Shown here in pieces: positions 18,673-27,958 of a stretch of DNA of 64,000 bases. The DNA lies in NCBI GenBank assembly GCA_028712075.1, contig JAQTQX010000005.1:1-64000 (forward strand). Direction: 5' to 3'. Every line of letters begins with the position of its first letter. The first letter of the stretch is position 1. The notes under the pieces are model-generated. The model was not told the origin of the DNA and did not search any database. It worked only from the letters and a program-made list of their open reading frames with translations. The position numbers were made by a program, and so were the translations under genes. Source of the DNA: Desulfuromonadaceae bacterium (GTDB taxonomy: Bacteria > Desulfobacterota > Desulfuromonadia > Geobacterales > Pseudopelobacteraceae).

Positions 18673-18915
18673 ATGGCTGGCAATAACCGGCAGCTTTTTC
18701 AGAGCCTTGCCATGGTGTCCAGCATGGGCATTTCAGTCGTGCTGGCAATCGCCATCGGCGTCTGGTTTGGTCTGGCGCTTGACCGCTGGCTTGGCACAAA
18801 ACCCTGGTTCTTTTATATTTTTCTGTTTATCGGAATTGCCGCCGGTTTTAAAAATGTCTACGTTATCGCCGGTAGGGAGATCCGCAAAAGCGATGATAGC
18901 GATCAACGAGGATAA
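18673..18915 (+). CDS. atpZ: AtpZ/AtpI-like F-ATPase accessory membrane protein
   Basis: An 80-residue protein with two membrane helices (about residues 18-38 and 48-67) separated by LALDRWLGTKPWF, the glycine-rich hairpin typical of the small AtpZ-type proteins encoded ahead of atpI/atpB. It ends in a charged tail. Such proteins are thought to help assemble the c-ring or act in Mg/Ca transport; the exact role is not settled. The ATG at 18673 follows a GTG directly; the ribosome site is weak. Its last 23 bases overlap atpI. Confidence 0.7.
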   Translation: MAGNNRQLFQSLAMVSSMGISVVLAIAIGVWFGLALDRWLGTKPWFFYIFLFIGIAAGFKNVYVIAGREIRKSDDSDQRG

Positions 18916-19273
18916 TCTCTTTGCCGTCATCGTCAGAGGGAGTCTCGGCTTACTGGTATTCCTGACTCTGGGCGGATGGGCCCTGTTCTCGGTAAAAGCA
19001 GGCTTGGGGGCATTGGCAGGCGGGTGTATTGCGATTGTCAATTTTTTCTGGATTCGCAACGTCATGCAACGGGTGCTCGGTCAGTTGCCGGCAAAAGCGA
19101 CCATGTACGCCCAACTCAGATATGTCGCCCGCTTAAGCCTGACCGGATTTGCACTTTATTTCATAATCGTTTCCGGCTGGTTTTCTCTTGCAGGTCTTCT
19201 TGTCGGGCTCTCAGTAATCGTACTCAACATAATCGCACTTTCACTATATAGCGCACTGCGCGCAGGAGGTTAG
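18893..19273 (+). CDS. atpI: ATP synthase subunit I-like protein
   Basis: A 126-residue membrane protein with four hydrophobic segments, including [26 protein letters not shown], the AtpI family pattern. AtpI is a non-essential assembly factor for the c-ring. The ATG at 18893 overlaps the preceding gene in another frame. Four bases separate it from atpB, so the four genes form one transcript. Confidence 0.75.
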   Translation: MIAINEDNLFAVIVRGSLGLLVFLTLGGWALFSVKAGLGALAGGCIAIVNFFWIRNVMQRVLGQLPAKATMYAQLRYVARLSLTGFALYFIIVSGWFSLAGLLVGLSVIVLNIIALSLYSALRAGG

Positions 19274-19277
19274 CTTC

Positions 19278-19967
19278 ATGGTTCACCCGTTACTATTTCT
19301 TGAATTTTTCCGCAAGCTCCTTGCACCGCTCCATATATCTGGAGCAAGTGCCGATGCAATTGCCTATACCTGGCTGATTATAGTCCTGCTGCTTGTTCTC
19401 TCGGTTATGGCAACTTCTGCGCTTAAGGCCATCCCGGGTGGTATGCAGAACTTCATGGAAACCGTTATCGGCGGCATTGAGGGTATGATAGTTGACACGA
19501 TGGGGGAGCATGGTCGCCCGTTCTTCCCATTGATAGCCACTTTGGCGATTTTTGTGCTTGTATCGAACCTGATCGGCCTCATCCCCGGCTTCTTCCCGCC
19601 AACCGCCAATATCAATACAACTGCGGCCTGTGCGGTAATCGTTTTCATTTCAACCCACGTTGTCGGGATCAAACATCACGGTTTCGGTTACATCAAGCAC
19701 TTCCTTGGTCCGATCGCCTGGCTGGCTCCGGTTATGTTCTTTATTGAAGTAATTGGCCACCTGAGCCGGCCGGTTTCACTGACCTTGCGACTCTTCGGCA
19801 ACATGAACGGCCACGAACTGGTGCTGATGATCTTTTTCGGACTGGCACCTTTCCTTGTACCGCTGCCGATGATGCTGATGGGTGTTCTGGTTTCCTTTAT
19901 CCAGGCGTTTGTCTTCATGCTTCTGGCAATGATCTATATCCAGGGCTCACTGGAGCACGCACACTAA
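19278..19967 (+). CDS. atpB: F0F1 ATP synthase subunit a
   Basis: The proton-channel stator subunit of F0, 229 residues with 5-6 helices. The essential arginine is in [17 protein letters not shown], and the conserved C-terminal helix reads [22 protein letters not shown] precedes the ATG. The other atp genes (F, H, A, G, D, C) are not in the window, which matches the split atp organisation known in Geobacter relatives. Confidence 0.95.
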   Translation: MVHPLLFLEFFRKLLAPLHISGASADAIAYTWLIIVLLLVLSVMATSALKAIPGGMQNFMETVIGGIEGMIVDTMGEHGRPFFPLIATLAIFVLVSNLIGLIPGFFPPTANINTTAACAVIVFISTHVVGIKHHGFGYIKHFLGPIAWLAPVMFFIEVIGHLSRPVSLTLRLFGNMNGHELVLMIFFGLAPFLVPLPMMLMGVLVSFIQAFVFMLLAMIYIQGSLEHAH

Positions 19968-20029
19968 TTTAATTTCGAAATCCTATACTGTTTAGGATAT
20001 AAACCCCCACGAAGAGAGGAGAAGTAAAG

Positions 20030-20305
20030 ATGAGTTTTTTCACGATGTGCGTTCTGGCAGCAGGTATTGGTATGGCACTTGGCACACTCGGCACCGGTAT
20101 TGGCCAGGGTATGGCTGTTGCACGCGCCGTTGAAGGCGTTTCACGTAACCCGGGCGCTTCCGGCAAAATCCTGACCACCATGATGATCGGTCTGGCCATG
20201 ATCGAGTCTCTGGCAATTTATGCACTGGTTGTCTGCCTGATCATCCTGTTCGCCAACCCCTACAAGGATATCGCCATGAAGTTGGCAGAAACTGTTGCCA
20301 AGTAA
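20030..20305 (+). CDS. atpE: F0F1 ATP synthase subunit c
   Basis: Two-helix rotor subunit, 91 residues. The loop ARAVEGVSRNPGASGKI and the ion-binding glutamate E59 (in IGLAMIESLAIY) are visible. Helix 1 has Q26 in GTGIGQG, and S60 and Y64 follow E59. Gln, Glu, Ser and Tyr are part of the sodium-coordinating set of Na+-type c-rings, but the threonine after the serine is replaced by L61. Strong GAGAGGAG ribosome site. A terminator follows 25 bp after the stop. Confidence 0.95.
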   Translation: MSFFTMCVLAAGIGMALGTLGTGIGQGMAVARAVEGVSRNPGASGKILTTMMIGLAMIESLAIYALVVCLIILFANPYKDIAMKLAETVAK

Positions 20306-20330
20306 TTTCTGAATTGAAGTAAAGGTAAAG

Positions 20331-20359
20331 AAAAGGGCATCCAATTTGGATGCCCTTTT
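20331..20359. terminator. Bidirectional intrinsic terminator after atpE
   Basis: AAAAGGGCATCC (20331-20342) pairs with GGATGCCCTTTT (20348-20359) around a 5-nt loop. The T-run on each strand can terminate both atpE and the convergent lipoprotein gene ending at 20377. Confidence 0.9.
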
Positions 20360-20376
20360 ACGTTGCGTGTCATGAG

Positions 20377-21147
20377 CTATTCATCATCCTTCAGCTTACC
20401 TGCGACCTCTTCCGATTCCGCACTTTCCACCACAGTTCCTGATGCTGCTACAAACAGCGCCCGTGCACTATAGCGGTACGTCACTCCCCGCTCAAGCTGC
20501 GTGTCCGTATACTCTCTATGCACCAAGGGTTCGCTGTTTAGCGGTTGGTATGAGCGAACAGTGGTCCCGATTGCACGATACAGATTGTACCCGATAAAAC
20601 GTCCTGCATTTCCGGATGGTGCAGACATCCGAACGGATATTTCCGTTGGCTGACAATCAACGGACAATGCCGGGGGAAGCAGCGTCGGCACCACAGGAAC
20701 ATCACCCGTTTTCACCATAGCGCCATCAATGCCATCAGCCGTGAATGGCACGATACTGTACGAATAAGAGTTTCCTGCCGTCACATCGCTGTCAGCCACT
20801 ATCAAACGGCCACCAAAACGCTGCGCTGCAGCGGGAAGGTGGCCCAGATAGAACACATGCAGCGGTTGGTAGTCGGTCATACAGGATCGACAGATGCCCT
20901 TCTGCTCAGACCCGGTCGTTCTTCTGCTGATTTTGACACCTGCCACCTCTTGTATTGTCCGCCCTCCTGCATCCTTGACAGGCAGAGAGAACTGAAGCTT
21001 TATAACAGCTCCGCTCTGTTGCGCTGACACAAGCGCCGGAGCAGCCGGCAACAGCGTATCCGGATAGATGAGAGCCCCCTTCCGTCCGCAGGCAGATATC
21101 AGCAGTGTCAGCAGGATGACCAGCGATGTACGCACAGATTGAGTCAT
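20377..21147 (-). CDS. Predicted lipoprotein with fibronectin-type-III-like repeats
   Basis: The N-terminus MTQSVRTSLVILLTLLISAC is a lipoprotein signal with lipobox LISA-C20. The residues after the cysteine (GRKGALIYP) resemble the short LptM-type motif CGxKGPLxxP found next to argH/lysA in many proteobacteria. The rest (256 residues in all) has two beta-rich segments with patterns such as NSYSYSIVPFTADG and VTYRYSARALF that look like FN3 domains. A possible extra cysteine pair is CRSC. It probably sits in the outer membrane or at the periplasmic face. Its start overlaps the gspB-like stop by 4 bases (ATGA). Confidence 0.65.
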   Translation of the reverse strand: MTQSVRTSLVILLTLLISACGRKGALIYPDTLLPAAPALVSAQQSGAVIKLQFSLPVKDAGGRTIQEVAGVKISRRTTGSEQKGICRSCMTDYQPLHVFYLGHLPAAAQRFGGRLIVADSDVTAGNSYSYSIVPFTADGIDGAMVKTGDVPVVPTLLPPALSVDCQPTEISVRMSAPSGNAGRFIGYNLYRAIGTTVRSYQPLNSEPLVHREYTDTQLERGVTYRYSARALFVAASGTVVESAESEEVAGKLKDDE

Positions 21148-21806
21148 CGTGGCGCCTCACCAGGTATAACAGCATCCAGTTTAATTTCGAACACGCCCGC
21201 AGACGAAGAAAAGCGAACCCTGTCGGCTTTAATATCTACGATTGTAGCACCCGACACACCAGAGCCCTCTTTAAGCAGAAAGCCGTTAACAACGGCTCTC
21301 CTTGCAGAGCGCTCATCCTGCCAGGCGATGCCGGATAGCTTGATATCTGCAGGAATCGGAACAGTACCGGATGCCTGTTCCTCTGATACCTGCTGTGGTT
21401 TAACCATTTTTTGTTTCAGGGGAGGTCTGAAAGCGCGCCTGGAAGAAAGGTCTTCAGCCGTTGTACTCTGTTGGACCGGAGCAGATGCAACGGGAGAAAT
21501 AACGGGAGTTACGGCAGGTTGCGAAGAAATTAACGGTTGAAGTGGCGCGGTTGCGGATTTGGGCTCAGCAACCTTTGTTGGCGATACCGTGCGACTGTTT
21601 TTCCCCTTCAGCGCATACCAGGTCGTACCGCCCGTCACCAATGAAGCAGCAATAACAATAGCTGTGATGACCTTGAATCCGACCCTCGGCGTAGTTTTAT
21701 TCTGTTCCCGGAACAGCTCGCCGGTAACATTGATTCTCCCATCTGACAATTTCTTTGTATTTTTGTCATGCTCAATTTTTTTCAGTGCATCAAGAATGTA
21801 GCTCAT
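21144..21806 (-). CDS. GspB-like general secretion pathway accessory protein
   Basis: Begins MSYILDALKKIE, the standard N-terminus of GspB/PulB-type proteins, has one membrane helix at about residues 44-65, a proline/alanine-rich linker, and a C-terminal domain (DIKLSGIAWQDERSARRAVVNGFLLKEG and on) matching the GspB C-terminal fold. GspB works with the ATPase GspA/ExeA to insert secretin multimers through peptidoglycan. The ExeA-like gene is next door, supporting the assignment. No other type II secretion genes are in the window. Confidence 0.75.
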   Translation of the reverse strand: MSYILDALKKIEHDKNTKKLSDGRINVTGELFREQNKTTPRVGFKVITAIVIAASLVTGGTTWYALKGKNSRTVSPTKVAEPKSATAPLQPLISSQPAVTPVISPVASAPVQQSTTAEDLSSRRAFRPPLKQKMVKPQQVSEEQASGTVPIPADIKLSGIAWQDERSARRAVVNGFLLKEGSGVSGATIVDIKADRVRFSSSAGVFEIKLDAVIPGEAPR

Positions 21807-21815
21807 ATATTCTTA

Positions 21816-22679
21816 TTACCTTCCGATAGTAAACCACTGCATAAGGCTCTGCCAGAACCCGCGACGTTCAGCTGCCGGATGGAGCTCCCGTATTACTTCC
21901 GCAGCGAACCCTGAAGAAACGGCCGCAACCTCTCGGGTCCAGGCCATTACCAGCGCCTGTTCACAGACAATATTTATCAAGCGTGGGGTGCCGTGGGAGA
22001 AACGGTAGATTCGCCGTATAGCCCCACGCGAGAAGAGATCAGGTATCCGGCTGCCGGATATTCTGAGGCGATGGTTAATGTATCTGGTCGTATCATCAAG
22101 GGCCATCGGAGTAAGAGCGCACCGCACCGAAATACGCTGATTAAGCTGGCGCAAATCATGGCGGCCGAGGACATCATTCAATTCAGGCTGCCCTGCAAGA
22201 ATAATCTGGATCAGCTTGTCCCGCTCCGTCTCCAGATTGGAGATCAAACGAACCTGTTCCAATACGTCCGGTTCCAGATTCTGCGCTTCATCAATAACCA
22301 GGACAACTGTACGGCCGGAGCTGTTCTGCTCGATAAGATAGCGATAGAGTGCATCGAGATATCCCACCCGATCCTGCTGATCGCTCTCAACACCAAATTC
22401 CCGACACACTGCCGACAGCAACTGTTCCGCCGACATGGTCGGGTTGAAGATCAAGGCACTTGCATAATTATCCGACGCAAGCTGGCTCAGCAGGGTGCGC
22501 AGCATTGTTGTCTTGCCGGTGCCAACCTCTCCGGTCAGTGAGATAAAACCGGCATGGCTATCGACGCCATACAGCAAACGGGCATACGCCTCACGGTGAA
22601 CAGAACTCAGAAAGACAAAGTGCGGATTTGGCGTGATCGTGAAGGGTTTTTCGGAAAAGCCGAAAAAATCACAATACAT
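21816..22679 (-). CDS. ExeA/GspA-like AAA ATPase
   Basis: A 287-residue cytoplasmic ATPase. The N-terminal MYCDFFGFSEKPFTITPNP is typical of ExeA/MshM proteins; Walker A is GEVGTGKTT, Walker B is VVLVIDEAQNL, and the sensor region NLETERDKLIQIILAGQPEL is present. It lacks the C-terminal peptidoglycan-binding domain of full ExeA. ATG 22679 is preferred over a TTG two codons earlier, right after the argH stop. Confidence 0.8.
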   Translation of the reverse strand: MYCDFFGFSEKPFTITPNPHFVFLSSVHREAYARLLYGVDSHAGFISLTGEVGTGKTTMLRTLLSQLASDNYASALIFNPTMSAEQLLSAVCREFGVESDQQDRVGYLDALYRYLIEQNSSGRTVVLVIDEAQNLEPDVLEQVRLISNLETERDKLIQIILAGQPELNDVLGRHDLRQLNQRISVRCALTPMALDDTTRYINHRLRISGSRIPDLFSRGAIRRIYRFSHGTPRLINIVCEQALVMAWTREVAAVSSGFAAEVIRELHPAAERRGFWQSLMQWFTIGR

Positions 22680-22685
22680 TGTCAA

Positions 22686-24062
22686 TCAGTGCCCTGCCCG
22701 CACGTTCTCAATTTCGCCGGCGATACACTCACGGGCGGTACCACCTGGTATATTACGGGCATTTACGCTGGCTTCCACGGTAATACAGTCAAAGATATCG
22801 GTATCTATCTTGGCCGAAAACAGCTGCCACTCCGCCAGGGAGAGTTCGGCAATATCCATACCGTTTTCGATACAGTAGGCGACCGCTGTGCCAACCACTT
22901 CATGGGCGTCACGGAACGGAAGCCCCTTGCGCACCAGATAGTCCGCAACGTCGGTAGCGGTTGAGAACCCTTCTCCTGCCGCACGCCGCATGCTTTCCCT
23001 GTTGACCCGCATCTCTTTGACCATGTCGGCAAAGATTTTAAGGCTCCCCTTGACCGTATCAATTGTATCAAAGAGCGGCTCCTTGTCTTCCTGCATATCC
23101 TTGTTGTACGCAAGCGGCAAAGCCTTCATGGTCGTCAGCAGTGCCATGAGATTGCCGTACACGCGTCCGGTCTTGCCCCGCACCAGTTCCGGCACATCCG
23201 GATTCTTCTTTTGCGGCATGATCGACGAACCGGTACAGAACCCGTCTGACAGCTCGATAAAGCAGAACGCGCTGGTTGACCAGAGAATCAATTCTTCCGA
23301 AAACCGTGACAGATGCATCATAACTATTGAGGCGTCAGCCAGGAACTCCAGGGCAAAATCCCGATCAGAGACGGCATCAAGCGAGTTACGGGTAATCGTC
23401 GGAAACCCCAGCTGCTCGGCAACATATTCCCGATCAATCGGAAAGGTGGTTCCTGCAAGAGCACCGGCACCAAGTGGCAGCACATTAACACGCTTCAGAC
23501 AATCCTCAAGACGCCCCTTGTCGCGCTTGAACATTTCGATATATGCCATCAGGTGGTGGGCGAACAAGATCGGTTGGGCTGTCTGCAGGTGGGTAAAGCC
23601 GGGCATCAGCGTATCCAGATTGTCTTCAGCCTGCACAAGCAGGGCATCGATCAGCAGATCAAGATACGTCGTAATTTCTACAATCTCATCGCGCAGGTAG
23701 AGCCGAATATCCAGCGCCACCTGATCATTGCGCGAGCGCCCGGTGTGCAGACGCTTGCCAGCCTCACCTATGGCGGAAGACAGCCGCGCCTCGATATTCA
23801 TGTGGATATCTTCAAGGCTGATGGAGAAATCAAACTCGCCCGTCTCGATCTGCTGCAGGATATGTTGCAGTCCGTGCACGATCTGCTCGACATCCTCAAG
23901 CGGGATAATGCCCTGTTTGCCAAGCATACGGGCATGGGCTACGGAACCGCGAATATCCTGGTGATAGAGGCGCTTGTCAAAGTCGATGGAGGCGGTGAAC
24001 TCCTCGACGAATTTATCGGTGGGCTGGGTGAAGCGACCGCCCCAGAGTTTATCTTTTGGCAT
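22686..24062 (-). CDS. argH: Argininosuccinate lyase
   Basis: Last enzyme of arginine synthesis, splitting argininosuccinate into arginine and fumarate. The fumarase-superfamily signature [16 protein letters not shown] is present, along with [18 protein letters not shown] at the start and the [19 protein letters not shown] segment. 458 residues, standard length. It has its own promoter (see 24108-24135), and its stop is 4 bp from the ExeA-like gene. Confidence 0.96.
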   Translation of the reverse strand: MPKDKLWGGRFTQPTDKFVEEFTASIDFDKRLYHQDIRGSVAHARMLGKQGIIPLEDVEQIVHGLQHILQQIETGEFDFSISLEDIHMNIEARLSSAIGEAGKRLHTGRSRNDQVALDIRLYLRDEIVEITTYLDLLIDALLVQAEDNLDTLMPGFTHLQTAQPILFAHHLMAYIEMFKRDKGRLEDCLKRVNVLPLGAGALAGTTFPIDREYVAEQLGFPTITRNSLDAVSDRDFALEFLADASIVMMHLSRFSEELILWSTSAFCFIELSDGFCTGSSIMPQKKNPDVPELVRGKTGRVYGNLMALLTTMKALPLAYNKDMQEDKEPLFDTIDTVKGSLKIFADMVKEMRVNRESMRRAAGEGFSTATDVADYLVRKGLPFRDAHEVVGTAVAYCIENGMDIAELSLAEWQLFSAKIDTDIFDCITVEASVNARNIPGGTARECIAGEIENVRAGH

Positions 24063-24107
24063 GGTAAGTTGGTTCCTTGTAGCTTGTTTTGAAATTCAAG
24101 AGTGCGC

Positions 24108-24135
24108 ACTATACGCGAAAATTGGATAAAATCAA
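24108..24135 (-). promoter_or_regulatory. Promoter upstream of argH
   Basis: On the minus strand TTGATT (24135-24130), a 16-bp spacer and TATAGT (24113-24108) give a good sigma70-like promoter about 45 bp before the argH ATG. This suggests argH can be transcribed independently of argG. Confidence 0.6.
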
Positions 24136-24156
24136 AGGGGGTGACGCGTTCACATT

Positions 24157-25326
24157 TTATTCGTCACCTGCCCGCCCGATTGCATACTCTGCCGCCGGTT
24201 CATCAACGGCAATCTTGCGCCACACTCCATCCCCGTCTACCGCCATGATGCTGTGAACCTTAAGCGGCACCCGAGATGTGCGCGGATCGATCTCGTGCTG
24301 TGGAGGGAGATTGAAATAGAGCAGCCGGGTTCCTTTACCGAAGCGGAGTCGGCAGACCGGCGCGCCATCAAAGTCATCTGTTGCAAATTCAGTGAAGTTT
24401 ACCTGTGCCAGTCGATGATTATGGTTGATCACGATATACGAAGAGCCAAAAGCGTTCTCTGGAGACGAGCCATCAATAGTGGTCTCTTCTGAAACATTGC
24501 CGAAAACGGTTACCGTCTCACGAACACCAGGCGTATCTTCCAGATATTCACCATAAAAACCGCTGATGACGTCACGATACGCGTGGTGCTCCGGTTTTGG
24601 ATTGCACTGGATGACAAACAGCGCGTCAAGCCCCTGCCGTGTGGTAAAAAAGAGCTGATCAGCATGGTCGATGATCGTGCGAATATTCGACGCGTACAGG
24701 TCACGATACAGATAATCGAGGCAGATAATTGCCATGAAATTGAAACAGAGAGGGGTGCTGCGAAACAGGAAGAAGTGACGACCTCGGTAGAGATCATGAA
24801 ATGTGTCTATGTACTCTTCGCCATGATACGGGTGGCTTTTGGCTTCAAGAAAGACCCGCATGGTGCCGTCTGCCTCCTTGACAGCTATGCAGCACCAGTT
24901 GACCGGCATATCGAGAACATCTCCGGAATCAATATCATAATCCACGAGACTGATCGCCTCGGCATTATCTTCGCGAAAGCGCTCCAGCAGAGCGCGGTAT
25001 TCACTCAGCCGTATATGTTCGACGCCAAACATGGTTACCGTATTCGGGCGAAAGCGCTGTTCAATCGTAGTCAGCATGTCATCGAATCGTACAAGAGGAA
25101 GAGTTGACTCAGGGAAAAGCAGGAAATGAAGCTTTTTCAGGTTGCCTTCACCCGTCGCCACAAGTTCAAGTATAGAACTGACCAGCCGCCATTTTTCTTC
25201 GGGGTCAACCAGTGAAAAACCGGTGTCTGCGCGTTTCAGGTGATTTGGAATCTGGGCAACCATGCAGTGCAGGTGATGCCCGAGAGGCAATTGGAGATTT
25301 ATTTTTTTATCGATGATTTCAGGCAT
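24157..25326 (-). CDS. Nitrilase-superfamily-like protein of unknown substrate
   Basis: A 389-residue soluble protein. I see no close named family, but the three catalytic positions of carbon-nitrogen hydrolases appear in order and context: E73 in FLLFPESTL, K163 in FLEAKSHPYHGEE, and C202 in MAIICLDYLYRDL. Nitrilases hydrolyse or condense C-N bonds of amides, nitriles or carbamoyl compounds. The gene starts inside the end of the nudix gene (ATG..TGA overlap) within the arginine cluster, between argG and argH. That suggests co-transcription but does not prove a role in arginine metabolism. Confidence 0.5.
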   Translation of the reverse strand: MPEIIDKKINLQLPLGHHLHCMVAQIPNHLKRADTGFSLVDPEEKWRLVSSILELVATGEGNLKKLHFLLFPESTLPLVRFDDMLTTIEQRFRPNTVTMFGVEHIRLSEYRALLERFREDNAEAISLVDYDIDSGDVLDMPVNWCCIAVKEADGTMRVFLEAKSHPYHGEEYIDTFHDLYRGRHFFLFRSTPLCFNFMAIICLDYLYRDLYASNIRTIIDHADQLFFTTRQGLDALFVIQCNPKPEHHAYRDVISGFYGEYLEDTPGVRETVTVFGNVSEETTIDGSSPENAFGSSYIVINHNHRLAQVNFTEFATDDFDGAPVCRLRFGKGTRLLYFNLPPQHEIDPRTSRVPLKVHSIMAVDGDGVWRKIAVDEPAAEYAIGRAGDE

Positions 25327-25804
25327 CGGCGACATCCGCTTTATCAACGGGGCAGAACGCGGGGAAGACCTGTCCGAGTATGAAACGTGCACCGGCAGGC
25401 ATGGCATACTCCAGCAAGTCATGACCTGAAACCCAGGCATACTCAGTCACCTCATGCTCATTATGCACAACATCGCAGTAGAGCGGACGACAGCGGTAGT
25501 AGAGGATCACAAAATGGCAGTTTTCCTCGCCGGGGGTAAGATGTTCAAAGACATCTATCAACCCTTCCACCTCGACCTCCAGGCCGACCTCCTCATGCAC
25601 TTCCCGTTTCAACGCATCAAGCAGCGGTTCACCCAGCTCCACCTTACCGCCAGGCATTACCCACTGATCAAGAAAAGGCGGGATACTCCTCCGTGTCAGG
25701 AGCACCCGCCCTTCGTCATCCACAATCACCGCCACAACCGAGGTGACAATGTGTTCTTTTTTATACTGTTTCCTCGTCAATACCCTACTTCTTCCGGTTG
25801 GCAT
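25319..25804 (-). CDS. Nudix hydrolase
   Basis: The nudix box [20 protein letters not shown] followed by VGL matches Gx5Ex7REUxEExGU exactly, so it is a Mg-dependent hydrolase of nucleoside-diphosphate-linked compounds. The substrate cannot be told. About 161 residues. The first ATG lies inside the last codons of argG; a TTG eight codons later (25780) is an alternative start just after the argG stop. Confidence 0.85.
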   Translation of the reverse strand: MPTGRSRVLTRKQYKKEHIVTSVVAVIVDDEGRVLLTRRSIPPFLDQWVMPGGKVELGEPLLDALKREVHEEVGLEVEVEGLIDVFEHLTPGEENCHFVILYYRCRPLYCDVVHNEHEVTEYAWVSGHDLLEYAMPAGARFILGQVFPAFCPVDKADVADA

Positions 25805-27014
25805 TCATCAGAGAGCGAATCCGGAGACGCAGCGAATTGATCTTGATGAAACCTTCAGCGTCAGCCTGGTTGAATACCTGATCCTTTTCAAAAGTCGCAA
25901 AATCAAGATTGAAGAGTGAATCTGATTCCGACTTGCGGCCAACGGTACGGCAGAGCCCCTTGTACAACTTGACACGTGCGACACCATTGACACATTTCTG
26001 CGAATCATCTATCAGCGTCTGCAGCATCTGGCGCTCAGGCGAGAACCAGTAGCCTGAATAAATCTGCTTGGCATATTCCGGAATCAGGCTGTCGCGAATA
26101 CGCATGACTTCACGGTCCATGGTGATCTGCTCGACTGCCGAGTGCGCTTCACGGAGAATAGTACCGCCGGGTGTCTCGTAGACACCGCGTGACTTCATGC
26201 CAACCGAGCGATTTTCCAGCAGATCAACCCGGCCGACACCATGCTGGCCTCCGAGGAAATTGAGATGCGCCAGAAGCTGCGCCGGTGTCATCTTTTCTCC
26301 GTCAACAGCCACGGCATTACCGTTCCGGAACTCAATCTCAACATACTGTGCCTTGTTGGGCGCCTTTTCCGGTGATTTGGTCAGCACATACATCTCTTCC
26401 GGGGCCTCGGCCCAGGTATCTTCCAGGATGCCCCCCTCAAAGGAGATATGCAGGAGATTGCGGTCTGACGACCAGGGACGTTTCTTGATGGTCGGAATAG
26501 GTATGTCGTTTTTCTTGGCATAGTCAATCAGCGCCTGGCGACTGTTCAGGTCCCACATTCTCCAGGGAGCGATGACCTTGATTGATGGATCGAAGTGATA
26601 ATAGGCCAGCTCGAATCGTACCTGATCGTTCCCTTTGCCGGTCGCACCGTGGGAGACGGAATCACATTTTTCCTTGGCGGCGATTTCCATCTGGCGCTTG
26701 GCGATCAGAGGTCGGGCAATAGAGGTGCCAAGCAGGTAGTGCCCTTCGTAAATCGCGTTGGCACGGAACATCGGAAAGACGAAGTCTCGAACGAACTCTT
26801 CTTTCAGGTCATCGATATAAACCTTGTCAGCTCCTGTTGCCAAAGCCTTTTCGCGAACGGGATCAAGCTCTTCCCCCTGCCCCAGGTCAGCTGAGAACGC
26901 GACGACCTTGCAGCCATACTCGTTTTTGAGCCATTTGAGGATGATTGAAGTGTCCAGGCCTCCGGAATACGCCAGTACTATTTTCTTGATTTCCTGCTTC
27001 TTGGTTTTTGCCAT
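25785..27014 (-). CDS. argG: Argininosuccinate synthase
   Basis: Joins citrulline and aspartate using ATP. The PP-loop [16 protein letters not shown] is near the start, and [20 protein letters not shown] is the citrulline/aspartate site. The ATG at 27014 is 9 nt after AAAGGAG and is preferred to an ATG three codons upstream that touches the site. 409 residues. It follows argF by about 23 bp on the same strand. Confidence 0.96.
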   Translation of the reverse strand: MAKTKKQEIKKIVLAYSGGLDTSIILKWLKNEYGCKVVAFSADLGQGEELDPVREKALATGADKVYIDDLKEEFVRDFVFPMFRANAIYEGHYLLGTSIARPLIAKRQMEIAAKEKCDSVSHGATGKGNDQVRFELAYYHFDPSIKVIAPWRMWDLNSRQALIDYAKKNDIPIPTIKKRPWSSDRNLLHISFEGGILEDTWAEAPEEMYVLTKSPEKAPNKAQYVEIEFRNGNAVAVDGEKMTPAQLLAHLNFLGGQHGVGRVDLLENRSVGMKSRGVYETPGGTILREAHSAVEQITMDREVMRIRDSLIPEYAKQIYSGYWFSPERQMLQTLIDDSQKCVNGVARVKLYKGLCRTVGRKSESDSLFNLDFATFEKDQVFNQADAEGFIKINSLRLRIRSLMNANRKK

Positions 27015-27037
27015 CTGTACCATCTCCTTTGAAAAAA

Positions 27038-27949
27038 TTATTTTATCAATGTCGCCATTATTGCCTTTTGAATATGGAGCCGGTTTTCCGCCTCATCCCA
27101 TACCATCGAGTTTTTTCCTTCGATAACCGAATCGGAAATTTCCTCGCCACGGTGTGCCGGAAGACAGTGCAGAACAATGCTATCAGATTTTGCAATAGCA
27201 ATCAGCCCATCATCAAGACAGTATCCGGCAAAAGCCTTCTCTCGAATCTTCTGTTCTGCTTCCTGTCCCATACTGGCCCAGACATCCGTATTGACAACAT
27301 CGGCACCACTCACCGCCACCTTCGGGTCGGTTGTAAGCGTAATCAGACCGGGAGCGTGCGTCTGCGCCCATGCCATAATCTTTTCGTCAGGCTCGTATCC
27401 TTTCGGGCATGCGAGGGAGAGGGCAAAACCCAAAATAGCCGCCGCCTCGATCCAGGTATTGGCCATGTTGTTACCATCACCGACCCAGGCAAATTTCAGT
27501 CCATGGTAGCCACCCTTATGCTCGATCACCGTCTGCAGGTCAGCCATGATCTGGCACGGGTGGAACAGGTCAGTTAGACCATTGATGACAGGCACAGAAG
27601 AGTATTGAGCAAACTCATCCACTATTTCCTGGCCAAAAGTGCGGATCATGACCCCATCGCAATAGCGTGACATAACCCGGGCACTGTCTCTGATCGGCTC
27701 GCCTCTCCCCATCTGGGAAGTACCGGAAGGCATGAACAGACCATGGCCACCCAGCTGAAACACCCCGACTTCAAAGGAAACCCTGGTGCGGGTGGACGAT
27801 TTTTCAAAGATCAGGGCAACACTCTTCCCCTCCAGCAACCGATGGGGAATACCGCTTTTCTGTTTCTGTTTAAGGTCGGCAGCCAACGCCAGCAATGTGT
27901 CAAGTTCATCCTTCGTGTAATCATGCAGTGCTAAAAAATGTCGCGCCAT
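27038..27949 (-). CDS. argF: Ornithine carbamoyltransferase
   Basis: Forms citrulline from ornithine and carbamoyl phosphate. The carbamoyl-phosphate motif [27 protein letters not shown], the ornithine loop DVWASMGQE and the HCLP motif ([14 protein letters not shown]) are present. 303 residues. Located between argD and argG. Confidence 0.96.
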   Translation of the reverse strand: MARHFLALHDYTKDELDTLLALAADLKQKQKSGIPHRLLEGKSVALIFEKSSTRTRVSFEVGVFQLGGHGLFMPSGTSQMGRGEPIRDSARVMSRYCDGVMIRTFGQEIVDEFAQYSSVPVINGLTDLFHPCQIMADLQTVIEHKGGYHGLKFAWVGDGNNMANTWIEAAAILGFALSLACPKGYEPDEKIMAWAQTHAPGLITLTTDPKVAVSGADVVNTDVWASMGQEAEQKIREKAFAGYCLDDGLIAIAKSDSIVLHCLPAHRGEEISDSVIEGKNSMVWDEAENRLHIQKAIMATLIK

Positions 27950-27958
27950 CCACCACTC

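Noticed and set aside
24583-25107. Plus-strand 174-codon frame opposite the nitrilase-like gene
   Set aside because: It is the antisense of a well-supported gene and shows no protein motifs.
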